A stretch of DNA of 64,000 nucleotides from Microbacterium sp. nov. GSS16. GTDB taxonomy: Bacteria > Actinomycetota > Actinomycetes > Actinomycetales > Microbacteriaceae. Each line of letters begins with the position of its first letter. Position 1 is the stretch's first letter. Below, in pieces: positions 27,792 to 36,283 of the stretch. Made by a program: the position numbers and the translations under genes. Under the pieces are notes generated by a model. That model ran no database searches. It was not told the DNA's origin and was given only the letters and a program-made list of their open reading frames with translations. The DNA is taken from positions 1,178,001 to 1,242,000 of the forward strand of contig NZ_CP116338.1 in the NCBI RefSeq assembly GCF_028198145.1, in the 5' to 3' direction.

Positions 27792-29651
27792 TCAGTCCTT
27801 CAGGAAGGGCCCGGTGTCCTGCTGGCGGGCATCGGGGTCATCGAGGCCGGACAGCTCGTCCTGCGCGATCAGCTCGTCGACGTCGAGTGTCGACGGCGTG
27901 GCGTCGACGTGGCTCTCGGCCGACAGCGCTCCCGGCGTCGCCCGCGCGGGGTCGGCCGGTGCGACGGGCAGCCGGAAGGTGCGCTGCACACGGCGCATCC
28001 ATCGCGGCTGGGCGCCGAAGACCCCGGTCGCGTCGTGTGCCTCGACCTCGAGCCCGTAGTAGTCGCCGATCTTGTCGATGAACTGGGCGCGCTCGGCCTT
28101 CGCGTACGCACGCCGCTCACGGCTGAACGCGACCACCGTCGACCAGCACATCAGCAGCATGACGACGCTGAACGGCAGCGCGATCGTGATGGCCGCCGTC
28201 TGCAGCGCGGTCAGACCGCCCGAGAGCAGCAGCGAGATGGCGAGCAGCGCGGTCACCGCGACGAAGAAGACCCGGATCCAGCGCTTGGGCTCGGGCTGGC
28301 CGCCCGTGGCGATCATCCCCATCACCAGCGCGCCGGAGTCGGCCGACGTGATGAAGAAGATCGCCAGCAGCAGGATCGCGCCGATGCTCACGATCGTCGA
28401 GCCGGGAACGTTCTGCAGCAGCGCGAACAGGGCGCCCTGCAGGTCGACCGTGCCGTCGGCGCCTGTGAGCGTGCCGGGCTCCCTGAGCTCGAGTGCGAGC
28501 GCTGATCCGCCGAGCACGGCGAACCACAGGATGCCGAGCAGCGTCGGCACGAGGATCACCCCGACGACGAACTCCCGCACGGTGCGGCCCTTCGACACCC
28601 GAGCGATGAAGATGCCGACGAACGGCGCCCACGAGATCCACCAGCCCCAGTAGAACGAGGTCCACGATGCCTGCCATTCCTCGCCGGCAGCGCCCTGGAA
28701 GGCGCTGACGTTGAACGACAGCCCGATGAAGTTCTGGATGTAGTAGCCGATCGACTGCACGAAATCGCGCAACAGGAACTCGGTGGGCCCCATCACCAGC
28801 AGGTAGACGACCAGGATGCCGGCGAGTACGAGGTTCGCGTTCGAGAGCCACTTCATGCCCTTGGTCACGCCCGACAGCACCGACATCAGCACGAACACCG
28901 AGATGACCAGGATGAGGATGACCTGGGTCGTCTCGTCGGGATCGGCGATGCCGGCCGAGTGCAGACCGGCGCTCATCTGCAGCACGCCGAGACCCAGCGA
29001 GGTGGCGACGCCGAACAGCGTGCCGACGAGTGCGATCACATCGATCGCGTGGCCCCAGCCGCCCTCGACCTTCTTGCCGAGCAGCGGCTCGAGCGTCCAG
29101 CGGATCGAGATCGGGCGCCGACGGCGGTGGATCGCGTAGGCGAGTGCAAGACCGATCACGACGTAGATCGACCAGGCGTGCACGCCCCAGTGCAGGTAGG
29201 TCTGGCCGAGGGCCGCCTGGGCGAGCTGGGCGGGCGTGCCCTCGACGCCGGGGCGAGGATTCGTGAAGTGCGACAGCGGCTCGCTGACGCCGTAGAACAC
29301 CAGGCCGATGCCCATGCCCGCGGCGAACAGCAGCGCGAACCAGCTCATCGCCGAGAATTCGGGCTCTTCATCATCGCGCCCGAGCTTGATGTCTCCGAAG
29401 CGGCTGAACCCGAGGAACAGGCAGAAGATCACGAAGAACGCGGCGATCAGCACGTAGTACCAGTTGAACGCGTTGACGATGCTCGTCTGCACCGCGTTGA
29501 ACGCCGACTCGGCGACGCCGGGCAGCAGCAGGGCGAACAGCGCGAACGCCACGACGACGATTGCGGCCGGCCAGAAGACCCACCGCAGCACCTGCGGGGT
29601 GCGCTGGGTGGACACCGTGCCCGGATCCGTCGTGTCTCTGCTCTCGCTCAT
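27792..29651 (-). CDS. BCCT-family betaine/choline/carnitine transporter
   Basis: 619 residues with about 12 membrane helices. Family signatures are SWFALLFAAGMGIGLVFYGVSEPLSHF, HWGVHAWSIYVVIGLALAYAIHRR, FYWGWWISWAPFVGIFIARVSKGRTVREFV and FFITSADSGALVMGMI. The hydrophilic C-terminal tail (about 110 residues) may sense osmotic or ionic conditions, as in related BetP-type carriers. The likely substrate is glycine betaine, choline, carnitine or ectoine. A GTG at 29684 overlapping the preceding stop would add 11 residues. I prefer ATG 29651 because TACCGT ends 7 nt before it. Confidence 0.92.
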   Translation of the reverse strand: MSESRDTTDPGTVSTQRTPQVLRWVFWPAAIVVVAFALFALLLPGVAESAFNAVQTSIVNAFNWYYVLIAAFFVIFCLFLGFSRFGDIKLGRDDEEPEFSAMSWFALLFAAGMGIGLVFYGVSEPLSHFTNPRPGVEGTPAQLAQAALGQTYLHWGVHAWSIYVVIGLALAYAIHRRRRPISIRWTLEPLLGKKVEGGWGHAIDVIALVGTLFGVATSLGLGVLQMSAGLHSAGIADPDETTQVILILVISVFVLMSVLSGVTKGMKWLSNANLVLAGILVVYLLVMGPTEFLLRDFVQSIGYYIQNFIGLSFNVSAFQGAAGEEWQASWTSFYWGWWISWAPFVGIFIARVSKGRTVREFVVGVILVPTLLGILWFAVLGGSALALELREPGTLTGADGTVDLQGALFALLQNVPGSTIVSIGAILLLAIFFITSADSGALVMGMIATGGQPEPKRWIRVFFVAVTALLAISLLLSGGLTALQTAAITIALPFSVVMLLMCWSTVVAFSRERRAYAKAERAQFIDKIGDYYGLEVEAHDATGVFGAQPRWMRRVQRTFRLPVAPADPARATPGALSAESHVDATPSTLDVDELIAQDELSGLDDPDARQQDTGPFLKD

Positions 29652-29680
29652 GCCGCCTACGGTACCGGGATCAGGCGCGC

Positions 29681-29947
29681 TCACGCGGGAGTGTCGTCGG
29701 GGTCGAGCGACTTGAGCGCGTCGCGCTCCACGGCCGTGTCTGCTGTCAGCTGGTCTTCGGTGTTCTCGTCGCCGCCCAGCGGGGCGTCGTCGTCGAGGGG
29801 CTCGGCCGGGGCGCCGTCGGCGGATGCCGTGGGCTGGGCCTGCCTGGTCTCACGCTGACGCGGCATGCCGGTACCCAGCGGGTCGTGCCCGGGCACGTGG
29901 GGGTGCTGGCCGTCGGGGGAGCCGTACGTCGGGGTCTGCTCGTTCAT
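29681..29947 (-). CDS. Small acidic hydrophilic protein of unknown function
   Basis: 88 residues, rich in Asp, Glu, Gly and Pro and probably disordered (MNEQTPTYGSPDGQHPHVPG at the start, DDDAPLGGDENTEDQ in the middle). No domain is recognised. The start at 29947 is supported by TACTTT ending 7 nt before it, which indicates a leaderless transcript. Its stop overlaps a possible GTG of the BCCT gene, so the two may be co-expressed. Confidence 0.6.
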   Translation of the reverse strand: MNEQTPTYGSPDGQHPHVPGHDPLGTGMPRQRETRQAQPTASADGAPAEPLDDDAPLGGDENTEDQLTADTAVERDALKSLDPDDTPA

Positions 29948-30025
29948 GCCCGTGAAAGTATGCGCCCGGCGGCGCCCGGTCATACCCCCTTGACAGTGCG
30001 CGGCTGGCGGAGGAGCAGCAGCAGC

Positions 30026-31384
30026 TCAGTCCTCGTCGTCGCGGGGGTCGGTCAGCCGAATGGGCGTGGCGGTGGTGGGCCGATCGTCGAACGAGCCGGG
30101 GTCCATGGCCCGGATCACCGACAGCGGCCGCGTCTCGTCGAGAGTCAGCCGGAAGCGCTGGCCGTCGCGACGGTGCAGTCGGCCCGACCACAGCATCCAG
30201 CCCACCCCGATTCCGAACGCGACGATGCCTGCTATGCCGCCGACGGTGATCGCCGTTCGCGCCGAGAAGGTGTCGACGATCCATCCGGCGATCGGCGCGC
30301 CGATAGGAGTGGACCCCATGATGACCGCCATGTAGAGCGCCAGAACGCGCCCGCGCAGCGCCGCGTCTGTCGTGGTCTGCACGTACCCGTTGGCGGTCGT
30401 GAGCATCGACACGGTCGAGAAGCCGACGAGAACCAGCACTGCCGCGTACGTCAGGTAGGTGGGCATGGCGGCCGAGACGACGGATGCCACCCCGAACCCT
30501 CCCGCGGCCATCACCAGCACCCGCACCCGTGCCCGATCGCGCCGTGCCGCCAGCAGGGCTCCCGCCAGCGAGCCGATCGCGAGCACCGAGCTGAGCAGGC
30601 CGTAGCCGTCTGCGTCGCGTCCGAACTCGAGCGCCATGGTCGACGCGAAGATGGGGAAGTTCATGCCGAACGCGCCGATGAGGAAGACCATCACGAACAC
30701 GACCATGAGATCGGGTCGGCCCCACACGTACCGGAAGCCTTCGCCGAGGCCACCGCCGCCGCGTCTGCTCTTCACACGGGGTGTCAGCTCGTTCACCCTG
30801 ATCAGGGTCAGGGCGATGATCATCGCGAGGAAGGTGATCGCATTGGCGACGAATACCCAGCCCGACCCGAGCAGCACGATGAGGATGCCGCCGACCGCCG
30901 GTCCCACCAGACGCGCCATGTTGAAGGCCGCCGAGTTCAGCGCCACGGCGTTCGAGGTGTCTTCGAGGCTCACCATGTCGGAGACGAACGCCTGCCTGGC
31001 AGGAGCATCGAATGCGTTCGCGACGCCGAACGCAGCGGCGAAGACGAACATCAGCGGCAGGGTCATCGCCCCGCTGAGCAGCAGCGCCGCCACGCCGAGA
31101 GCGAGCATCATGAGTGCGGTCTGGGTGCACAGCAGCACCTTGCGTCGATCGAAGCGATCCGCCACCCAGCCCGTCAGGCTCACGAGCACGAGGGGAGGGC
31201 CGAACTGCAGGGCCATGGTGACGCCCATGGCGGTGGCGTCGTTGTCGGTGAGCTCGGTCAGCACCACCCAGTCCTGAGCGGTGGCCTGCATCCACCCGCC
31301 GATGTTCGAGATGACACCGCCGAGGAACCAGGTGCGGTAGTTGAAGCTGCGGAACGAGCGGAACATGCCGGAGGAGGCGCTCAT
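30026..31384 (-). CDS. MFS transporter (EntS/MFS_3 type exporter)
   Basis: 452 residues with about 12 membrane helices. Typical blocks are FNYRTWFLGGVISNIGGWMQATAQDWVVLTEL, LTGWVADRFDRRKVLL (loop 2-3 motif A), AFDAPARQAFVSDMV and SGLVFVANAI-like helices. A charged C-terminal tail of about 55 residues includes DGQRFRLTLDETRPLS. The family exports drugs or siderophores; the substrate is unknown. Its ATG overlaps the MarR stop by 4 nt. It is therefore the regulated target of that MarR protein. Confidence 0.9.
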   Translation of the reverse strand: MSASSGMFRSFRSFNYRTWFLGGVISNIGGWMQATAQDWVVLTELTDNDATAMGVTMALQFGPPLVLVSLTGWVADRFDRRKVLLCTQTALMMLALGVAALLLSGAMTLPLMFVFAAAFGVANAFDAPARQAFVSDMVSLEDTSNAVALNSAAFNMARLVGPAVGGILIVLLGSGWVFVANAITFLAMIIALTLIRVNELTPRVKSRRGGGGLGEGFRYVWGRPDLMVVFVMVFLIGAFGMNFPIFASTMALEFGRDADGYGLLSSVLAIGSLAGALLAARRDRARVRVLVMAAGGFGVASVVSAAMPTYLTYAAVLVLVGFSTVSMLTTANGYVQTTTDAALRGRVLALYMAVIMGSTPIGAPIAGWIVDTFSARTAITVGGIAGIVAFGIGVGWMLWSGRLHRRDGQRFRLTLDETRPLSVIRAMDPGSFDDRPTTATPIRLTDPRDDED

Positions 31385-31812
31385 GCGTCGGCCATCCTCT
31401 TCAGCAGAGCCGACGCGGCATCCAGCACCGCGAGCTCGTCGTCGTCGAACCGCTGCGCGTCGATGAGGTCGGCCATCAGGCGGTTCCGCTTGCGGATCGT
31501 CTCGGCCACGACGCTCTCTCCCTGAGGGGTGAGCTCGACGTACACGCGACGACGGTCGTCGTCGTCGGGGACGCGGACCACGAGCCCGAGGTCGGCGAGA
31601 CCGTTCACGGTGGCGCTCATCGTCGGCGCGGTGACGTGCTCATGCTCGGCGAGAGAGGACAGGGTGCGGCGTCCATGCGCACGCAGCGCGCCGAGTGCGG
31701 CCAGCTGCGCATCGCTCATCGCGTCGAGTGCGCGGGCGGATCGAAGGCGGCGAGTGAGACGGAACAGTGCGTAGCGCAGCTCGGCGGCGGAGTCGTCGGA
31801 ATCGGCAGTCAT
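31381..31812 (-). CDS. MarR-family regulator of the adjacent exporter
   Basis: 143 residues. The winged helix is in LAALGALRAHGRRTLSSLAEHEHVTAPTMSATVNGLADLGLVVRVPDDDDRRRVYVELTPQG, the classic MarR DNA-binding region with the DRR wing. It is first in the operon with the MFS gene. A perfect palindrome TTAGA-TAG-TCTAA lies only 3 nt before its ATG, so autorepression is very likely. Divergent from cutC. Confidence 0.92.
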   Translation of the reverse strand: MTADSDDSAAELRYALFRLTRRLRSARALDAMSDAQLAALGALRAHGRRTLSSLAEHEHVTAPTMSATVNGLADLGLVVRVPDDDDRRRVYVELTPQGESVVAETIRKRNRLMADLIDAQRFDDDELAVLDAASALLKRMADA

Positions 31813-31815
31813 TAC

Positions 31816-31828
31816 TTAGATAGTCTAA
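31816..31828. promoter_or_regulatory. MarR operator, TTAGA-TAG-TCTAA
   Basis: A perfect 5+3+5 inverted repeat overlapping the expected start of transcription of marR-MFS. TAGACT on the coding strand of marR could be the -10 hexamer. The AT-rich site contrasts with the surrounding sequence. Confidence 0.75.
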
Positions 31829-31911
31829 CTAATATTCAGCGCGCGAGGGTCGGATGAAAATCTTGTTCTCGGCACTGTGCTCGAACCGCGCGGAATGCGA
31901 GAATAATTCTC

Positions 31912-32655
31912 ATGTCCGTCGATCTCGAAGTCGCCGTCCAGAACACCGCCGGCATGCGCATTGCGCGCGAGATCGGGGCGGCCCGGGTCGAGCTGACCCA
32001 GGCGCTCAGCCTCGGCGGGCTCACCCCGTCTCGCGGCACGATCGAACTGGTGCGTGAAGCGGGCGGCGAGAGCGGCCCCGAGGTGCACGTGCTCATCCGG
32101 CCCCGTGCCGGCGGCTTCCATTACGACCGCGAGGAGTTCGCCGTCATGGAGCGTGACGTGCGCGACGCGCTCGCCGCAGGCGCGCATGGCGTGGTGGTCG
32201 GATGCCAGGACGCGACCGGCGAACTCGACCGCGACGGTCTCGAGCGTCTGCGCGATGCGGCCGGGGGCGCATCGGTCACCCTGCACCGCGTGATCGACAC
32301 CACACCCGATCCGCTCGGGGCGCTGCGCATCGCGCGCGAGCTCGGCCTTCGCCGCGTGCTCACCTCGGGAGGCGCCTCGCGCGCGGTCGATGGCCTCGAC
32401 GTGCTGCGCGCCCTCGTGCGCGAAGCGGCCGGCGAGATCGAGGTGATGGCAGGCAGCGGCATCACCGCGGCCGACGTCGCCACCGTCGCCGGCGCCGGCG
32501 TCGACGCTGTGCACTTCTCGGCCAAGCGCACCGTGACCGTCGACGTCGGCGTGCGGCTGGGCTCGGCCAGCGACGGCGTCGGGGGGCACGAGGTCACTGA
32601 CCTCGACGCGGCGCGCTCGATCGTCGACGCGCTGGCGAAGGCGCACGCGGCCTGA
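31912..32655 (+). CDS. cutC: CutC-family protein
   Basis: 247 residues forming a TIM barrel: LEVAVQNTAGMRIAREIGAARVELTQALSLGGLTPSRGTI, VHVLIRPRAGGFHYDREEF, GVVVGCQDATGELD, VTLHRVIDTTPDPLGAL, RRVLTSGGASRAVDGLDVLR and IEVMAGSGITAADV. The family was named for copper homeostasis in E. coli, but a direct role in copper is doubtful and the reaction is unknown. A palindrome GAGAAT-A-ATTCTC (31899-31911) abuts the ATG. It may be an operator or contain the -10 element. Confidence 0.9.
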   Translation: MSVDLEVAVQNTAGMRIAREIGAARVELTQALSLGGLTPSRGTIELVREAGGESGPEVHVLIRPRAGGFHYDREEFAVMERDVRDALAAGAHGVVVGCQDATGELDRDGLERLRDAAGGASVTLHRVIDTTPDPLGALRIARELGLRRVLTSGGASRAVDGLDVLRALVREAAGEIEVMAGSGITAADVATVAGAGVDAVHFSAKRTVTVDVGVRLGSASDGVGGHEVTDLDAARSIVDALAKAHAA

Positions 32656-32702
32656 GAGCCGGGCGGCCGGAGCGCAGTGCGCCGCTCCGTAGACTCGACG
32701 GT

Positions 32703-33584
32703 ATGCCCTCCCCTCGCACAGCTGAGTTCGCCGATGCATACGGCATCGCCATCGTCTACGACGTATACGAGGCCGCAGGCACCCCCAGGGGAGTGGTCCA
32801 GCTGCTGCACGGCGTGGGCGAGCACGCCGGTCGGTACGCCCGCACCATCGAGGTGCTCGTCGAGGCGGGGTTCCACGTCTACGCCGACGACCACCGCGGG
32901 CACGGCCGCACGGGCATCCGGCAGCATGGTGGTCCGGCGGGGCTCGGTCGCCTGGGCCCCGGCGGCCTGCGCGCCGCCGTCGACGCGTGCTGGCAGCTCA
33001 CCGAGATCATCCGCGCCGAGCATCCAGGCCTGCCGCTCGTCCTGCTCGGCCATTCCTGGGGGTCGTTCCTGGCGCAGATCCTGCTGAACAGGCATCCCGA
33101 GGCGTACGACGCGGTCGTGCTCACCGGATCCGCGCTGCGGACGCCGACCGATCTCAACCCTCGCCCGCTCAACGCGCGGTGGAAGGCGCCCGACGCGCAC
33201 GGGCTCGAGTGGCTCTCGCGTGACGAGGCGGTCTGGGCGGCGTTCCGTGACGACCCGCTGACGACCGAGGCGCCGCTGCTCACTCTCTTCGGGCCGATCG
33301 AGGCGGCGAAGCTGTACGGGCTGCCCAAGAAGAACCTTCTCGGGTCGCTGAGCCCGTCGAGGACGCTTCCGGTGCTGCTGATGGTCGGCCGTGACGACCC
33401 GGTCGGCGGCCCGCGGAGCGTGCACAAGCTCGCCGACGCGTACCGCAACCGGTCGGGGCTGACCGACGTGACGACGCTCGTCTACCCCGACGCGCGCCAC
33501 GAGCTGTTCAACGAGCTGCAGCAGAATGACGTGCGCGCCGACCTGATCGCCTGGCTCGACGCGCGCATCCCGGCGCAGGGCTGA
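32703..33584 (+). CDS. Alpha/beta-hydrolase (monoacylglycerol lipase-like, serine aminopeptidase S33 group)
   Basis: 293 residues. Landmarks are VVQLLHGVGEHAGRYARTIEVL, VYADDHRGHGRTG, the nucleophile elbow LLGHSWGSF, MVGRDDPVGGPRSVHKLADAY (acid Asp) and YPDARHELFNE (His). It hydrolyses ester bonds of a lipid-like substrate that cannot be defined here. TAGACT ends 7 nt before the ATG, so the transcript is probably leaderless. The pnuC GTG follows 1 nt after the stop. Confidence 0.88.
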   Translation: MPSPRTAEFADAYGIAIVYDVYEAAGTPRGVVQLLHGVGEHAGRYARTIEVLVEAGFHVYADDHRGHGRTGIRQHGGPAGLGRLGPGGLRAAVDACWQLTEIIRAEHPGLPLVLLGHSWGSFLAQILLNRHPEAYDAVVLTGSALRTPTDLNPRPLNARWKAPDAHGLEWLSRDEAVWAAFRDDPLTTEAPLLTLFGPIEAAKLYGLPKKNLLGSLSPSRTLPVLLMVGRDDPVGGPRSVHKLADAYRNRSGLTDVTTLVYPDARHELFNELQQNDVRADLIAWLDARIPAQG

Positions 33585-33585
33585 G

Positions 33586-34293
33586 GTGGGCGACGTTCTG
33601 CAGTGGCTGATCGACGCGTTCAACGCGCAGATCGCCGTCGGGTCGTCGTCGCTGCTCGTGCGCGAGGTGGTCGGCAACGTCTTCGGACTCGCGAGCGCTC
33701 TCGGCGCGATGCGACGGCGACTGTGGGCGTGGCCGGTCGGCATCATCGGCAACGTGCTGCTGCTCACCGTCTTCATCGGCAGCGTGTTCGGCACCGAGCA
33801 TGCGGCGAACCTGCTCGGGCAGGCCGGCCGTCAGGTGATGTTCATCGCCGTCTCGGTCTACGGCTGGGTGCGCTGGCGGCAGGCCCGCGACAGCGCCGGT
33901 CACGCGGTCACGCCTCGATGGGCATCCGGTCGCACGCGTCTTCTGCTGATCGGAACGCTGCTGATCGGAACGGCGGCGATCACGCCGCTGTTCCGGATGC
34001 TCGGATCGTACGAGCCGGTCTGGAGCGACGCGTGGACCTTCGTCGGGTCCCTGCTGGCGACGTGGGCGATGGCGAGGGGCTGGGTGGAGTTCTGGCTGAT
34101 CTGGGTGGCGGTGGATGCCGTGGGCGTGCCGCTGCTGTTCTCGGCCGGCTATTACGCCACCGCGTTCATGTACCTCTTCTACGGTGCGTTCACCATCGTC
34201 GGCTTCTTCGTGTGGATGCGCGCCTCGCGCGGCGCCAAACCGCGCATCGACACCGACCTGCCCGACCCGACCGTGCGCGGCGGGCGGGGTTGA
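33586..34293 (+). CDS. pnuC: Nicotinamide riboside transporter PnuC
   Basis: 235 residues with about seven membrane helices. Diagnostic parts are VVGNVFGLASALGAMRRRLWAWPVGIIGNVLLL, GRQVMFIAVSVYGWVRWRQ and the C-terminal WLIWVAVDAVGVPLLFSAGYYATAFMYLFYGAFTIVGFFVW. It takes up nicotinamide riboside for NAD salvage. GTG start directly after the hydrolase gene, so the two are co-transcribed. No NadR-type kinase gene or riboswitch is seen beside it. Confidence 0.93.
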   Translation: MGDVLQWLIDAFNAQIAVGSSSLLVREVVGNVFGLASALGAMRRRLWAWPVGIIGNVLLLTVFIGSVFGTEHAANLLGQAGRQVMFIAVSVYGWVRWRQARDSAGHAVTPRWASGRTRLLLIGTLLIGTAAITPLFRMLGSYEPVWSDAWTFVGSLLATWAMARGWVEFWLIWVAVDAVGVPLLFSAGYYATAFMYLFYGAFTIVGFFVWMRASRGAKPRIDTDLPDPTVRGGRG

Positions 34294-34337
34294 GTCGGAC
34301 CCGGCGGTGCCGCTGTCTGCGCGGTTAAGATCGAAGA

Positions 34338-35387
34338 GTGCATGGTGAGTACAAGGTTCCCGGTGGAAAGCTCGTCGTCGTCGACCTCGAGGTCGCGGAC
34401 GGACTGATCCGCGACTTCCGCCTCGCGGGCGACTTCTTCCTCGAGCCCGACACGGCGCTCGAGGCCATCAACTCGGCCGTCGAGGGCATGCCGGTCGAGG
34501 CCGATGCCGCCACGATCGCCGCCGCCGTGCGTGCGGCGCTTCCCGAGGGTGCCCAGCTGCTGGGATTCTCTCCCGAGGCCGTGGGCACAGTGGTGCGCCG
34601 AGCGCTGGTGACCGCACCGGGATGGCGCGACTTCGACTGGGAGATCGTGCACGAGAAGGCCGTGTCGCCGCGAATGAACCTCGCTCTCGACGAGGTGCTC
34701 ACCTCGCGCGTCGGCGAGGGCCGCCGTCGCCCGACCCTGCGCATCTGGGAGTGGGACGAGTCGGCGGTCGTGATCGGGTCGTTCCAGTCGTACCGCAACG
34801 AGGTCGATCCGGAAGGCGCCGCCCGGCACGGGTTCGACGTCGTGCGGCGCATCTCGGGCGGTGGCGCGATGATGATGGCCGCAGGGCAGATCATCACCTA
34901 CTCGCTGTACGTGCCCGCCTCGCTCGTGCAGGGCATGACCTTCGCCGATTCGTATGCCTTCCTGGACGACTGGGTGCTGCACGCGCTGCGATCGGTCGGC
35001 ATCGAGGCCACCTACCAGCCGCTCAACGACATCGCCTCGCCCACGGGCAAGATCGGCGGAGCCGCCCAGAAGCGCCTCGCTAACGGCGGCGTGCTGCACC
35101 ACGCGACCATCTCGTACGACATCGACGGTCAGACGATGACCGAGGTGCTGCGCATCGGGCGCGAGAAGCTCAGCGACAAGGGCACCACGTCGGCGGCCAA
35201 GCGCGTCGACCCGCTGCGCACGCAGACCGGCATGGAGCGCGCCGAGATCATCGAGCGCTTTAAAGGCACCTTCCGCGCCCTCACGGGTGCTGAGGACGGG
35301 GCGATCAGCGCCGACGAGTACGAGGCCGCCCAGGCCCTGGTCGAGAGTAAGTTCGCGACCGACGCGTGGCTGCACCGCGTGCCGTGA
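34338..35387 (+). CDS. lplA: Lipoate--protein ligase with N-terminal accessory domain
   Basis: 349 residues. The N-terminus (about 1-90; starts HGEYKVPGGKLVVVDLEV, then a helical part) is the small accessory domain, which stands at the C-terminus in E. coli LplA. The catalytic domain follows, with PRMNLALDEVL, VVIGSFQSYRNEVD, VVRRISGGGAMM (the RRxSGGG motif) and SPTGKIGGAAQKR with the conserved Lys. It attaches lipoate to dehydrogenase E2 subunits or GcvH. The GTG start has TAAGAT ending 6 nt before it, so it is probably leaderless. Its stop overlaps the methyltransferase start (GTGA). Confidence 0.92.
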   Translation: MHGEYKVPGGKLVVVDLEVADGLIRDFRLAGDFFLEPDTALEAINSAVEGMPVEADAATIAAAVRAALPEGAQLLGFSPEAVGTVVRRALVTAPGWRDFDWEIVHEKAVSPRMNLALDEVLTSRVGEGRRRPTLRIWEWDESAVVIGSFQSYRNEVDPEGAARHGFDVVRRISGGGAMMMAAGQIITYSLYVPASLVQGMTFADSYAFLDDWVLHALRSVGIEATYQPLNDIASPTGKIGGAAQKRLANGGVLHHATISYDIDGQTMTEVLRIGREKLSDKGTTSAAKRVDPLRTQTGMERAEIIERFKGTFRALTGAEDGAISADEYEAAQALVESKFATDAWLHRVP

Positions 35388-36277
35388 CCGGCGCGCCGCG
35401 CCCTGGCTCCGTCGAGATCATCGAGGGCGACAATCTCGAGGTCGCCGCGTCGCTGGCATCCGGATCCTTCACCCTCATCTACCTCGACCCGCCCTTCAAC
35501 ACCGGCCGCACCCGCGGCCGTGAGGTCGTGACCGCGCGCCGCAGCGTGCCCTCCGATGCGCAGGCCCCGGAGGGAGAACCGCTCGAGGTGGCGAAAGAGA
35601 TCCGCTACGGGTTCCACGGGCACTCGTACGAGCGGGTGCGCGGCATGCTGCGCACGTTTGACGACCGCTTCGACGACTACGGCGACTTCCTCATGCCGCG
35701 GCTGGAGGAGGCGTGGCGGCTGCTGGCCGACGACGGCACGCTGTACCTGCACCTCGACTACCGCGAGGCGCACTACGCCAAGGTGATGATGGATGCCGTG
35801 TTCGGGCGCGACTGCTTCCTCAACGAGCTCATCTGGGCGTACGACTACGGCGCGAAGTCGCGCAGCCGCTGGCCCACCAAGCACGACACGATCCTGGTGT
35901 ACGCGAAGAACCCCGGCAGGCACGTGTTCAACGCCGACGACATCGACCGCGAGCCGTACATGGCTCCGGGGCTCGTCACCGCCGAGAAGGCCGCGCGCGG
36001 GAAGCTGCCCACCGACGTGTGGTGGCACACGATCGTGCCCACGACCGGGCGCGAGAAGACGGGCTACCCCACACAGAAGCCCGAGGGGGTGCTGCGCCGC
36101 ATCGTGCAGGCGTCGTCGCGTCCCGGCGACCGGGTGCTCGACCTCTTCGCGGGTTCCGGTACGACCGGAGCGGTCGCGTCGGCGCTGGGCCGGGATGCCG
36201 TGCTGGTCGACGACAACCCCGAGGCGATCCGCGTGATGCGCGAGCGGATGCCCCACGCCGACGTGCGTGCGATCTGA
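35384..36277 (+). CDS. Site-specific DNA methyltransferase (beta-class, probably N6-adenine), orphan
   Basis: 297 residues. The catalytic motif YLDPPFNTGRTRG is N-terminal and the AdoMet-binding motif DLFAGSGTTGAVASALGRD is C-terminal, the order of beta-class enzymes. DPPF favours N6-adenine methylation. KPEGVLRRIVQASSRPGDRVLD is also typical. No endonuclease or specificity gene is adjacent, so it is an orphan that might act in regulation or repair like CcrM-type enzymes. The start at GTG 35384 overlaps the lplA stop; an upstream ATG at 35366 would lengthen it by 6 residues. The recognition sequence cannot be predicted. Confidence 0.88.
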   Translation: MTGAPRPGSVEIIEGDNLEVAASLASGSFTLIYLDPPFNTGRTRGREVVTARRSVPSDAQAPEGEPLEVAKEIRYGFHGHSYERVRGMLRTFDDRFDDYGDFLMPRLEEAWRLLADDGTLYLHLDYREAHYAKVMMDAVFGRDCFLNELIWAYDYGAKSRSRWPTKHDTILVYAKNPGRHVFNADDIDREPYMAPGLVTAEKAARGKLPTDVWWHTIVPTTGREKTGYPTQKPEGVLRRIVQASSRPGDRVLDLFAGSGTTGAVASALGRDAVLVDDNPEAIRVMRERMPHADVRAI

Positions 36278-36283
36278 TCCGGT

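Noticed and set aside
28959..31525. Long plus-strand frames opposite the BCCT and MFS genes
   Set aside because: Shadows of transporter genes, rich in His, Arg and Gly, with no ribosome site or family pattern.
33586..34293. NAD-responsive riboswitch before pnuC
   Set aside because: pnuC starts 1 nt after the preceding stop, leaving no room for a leader, and no conserved structure was seen.
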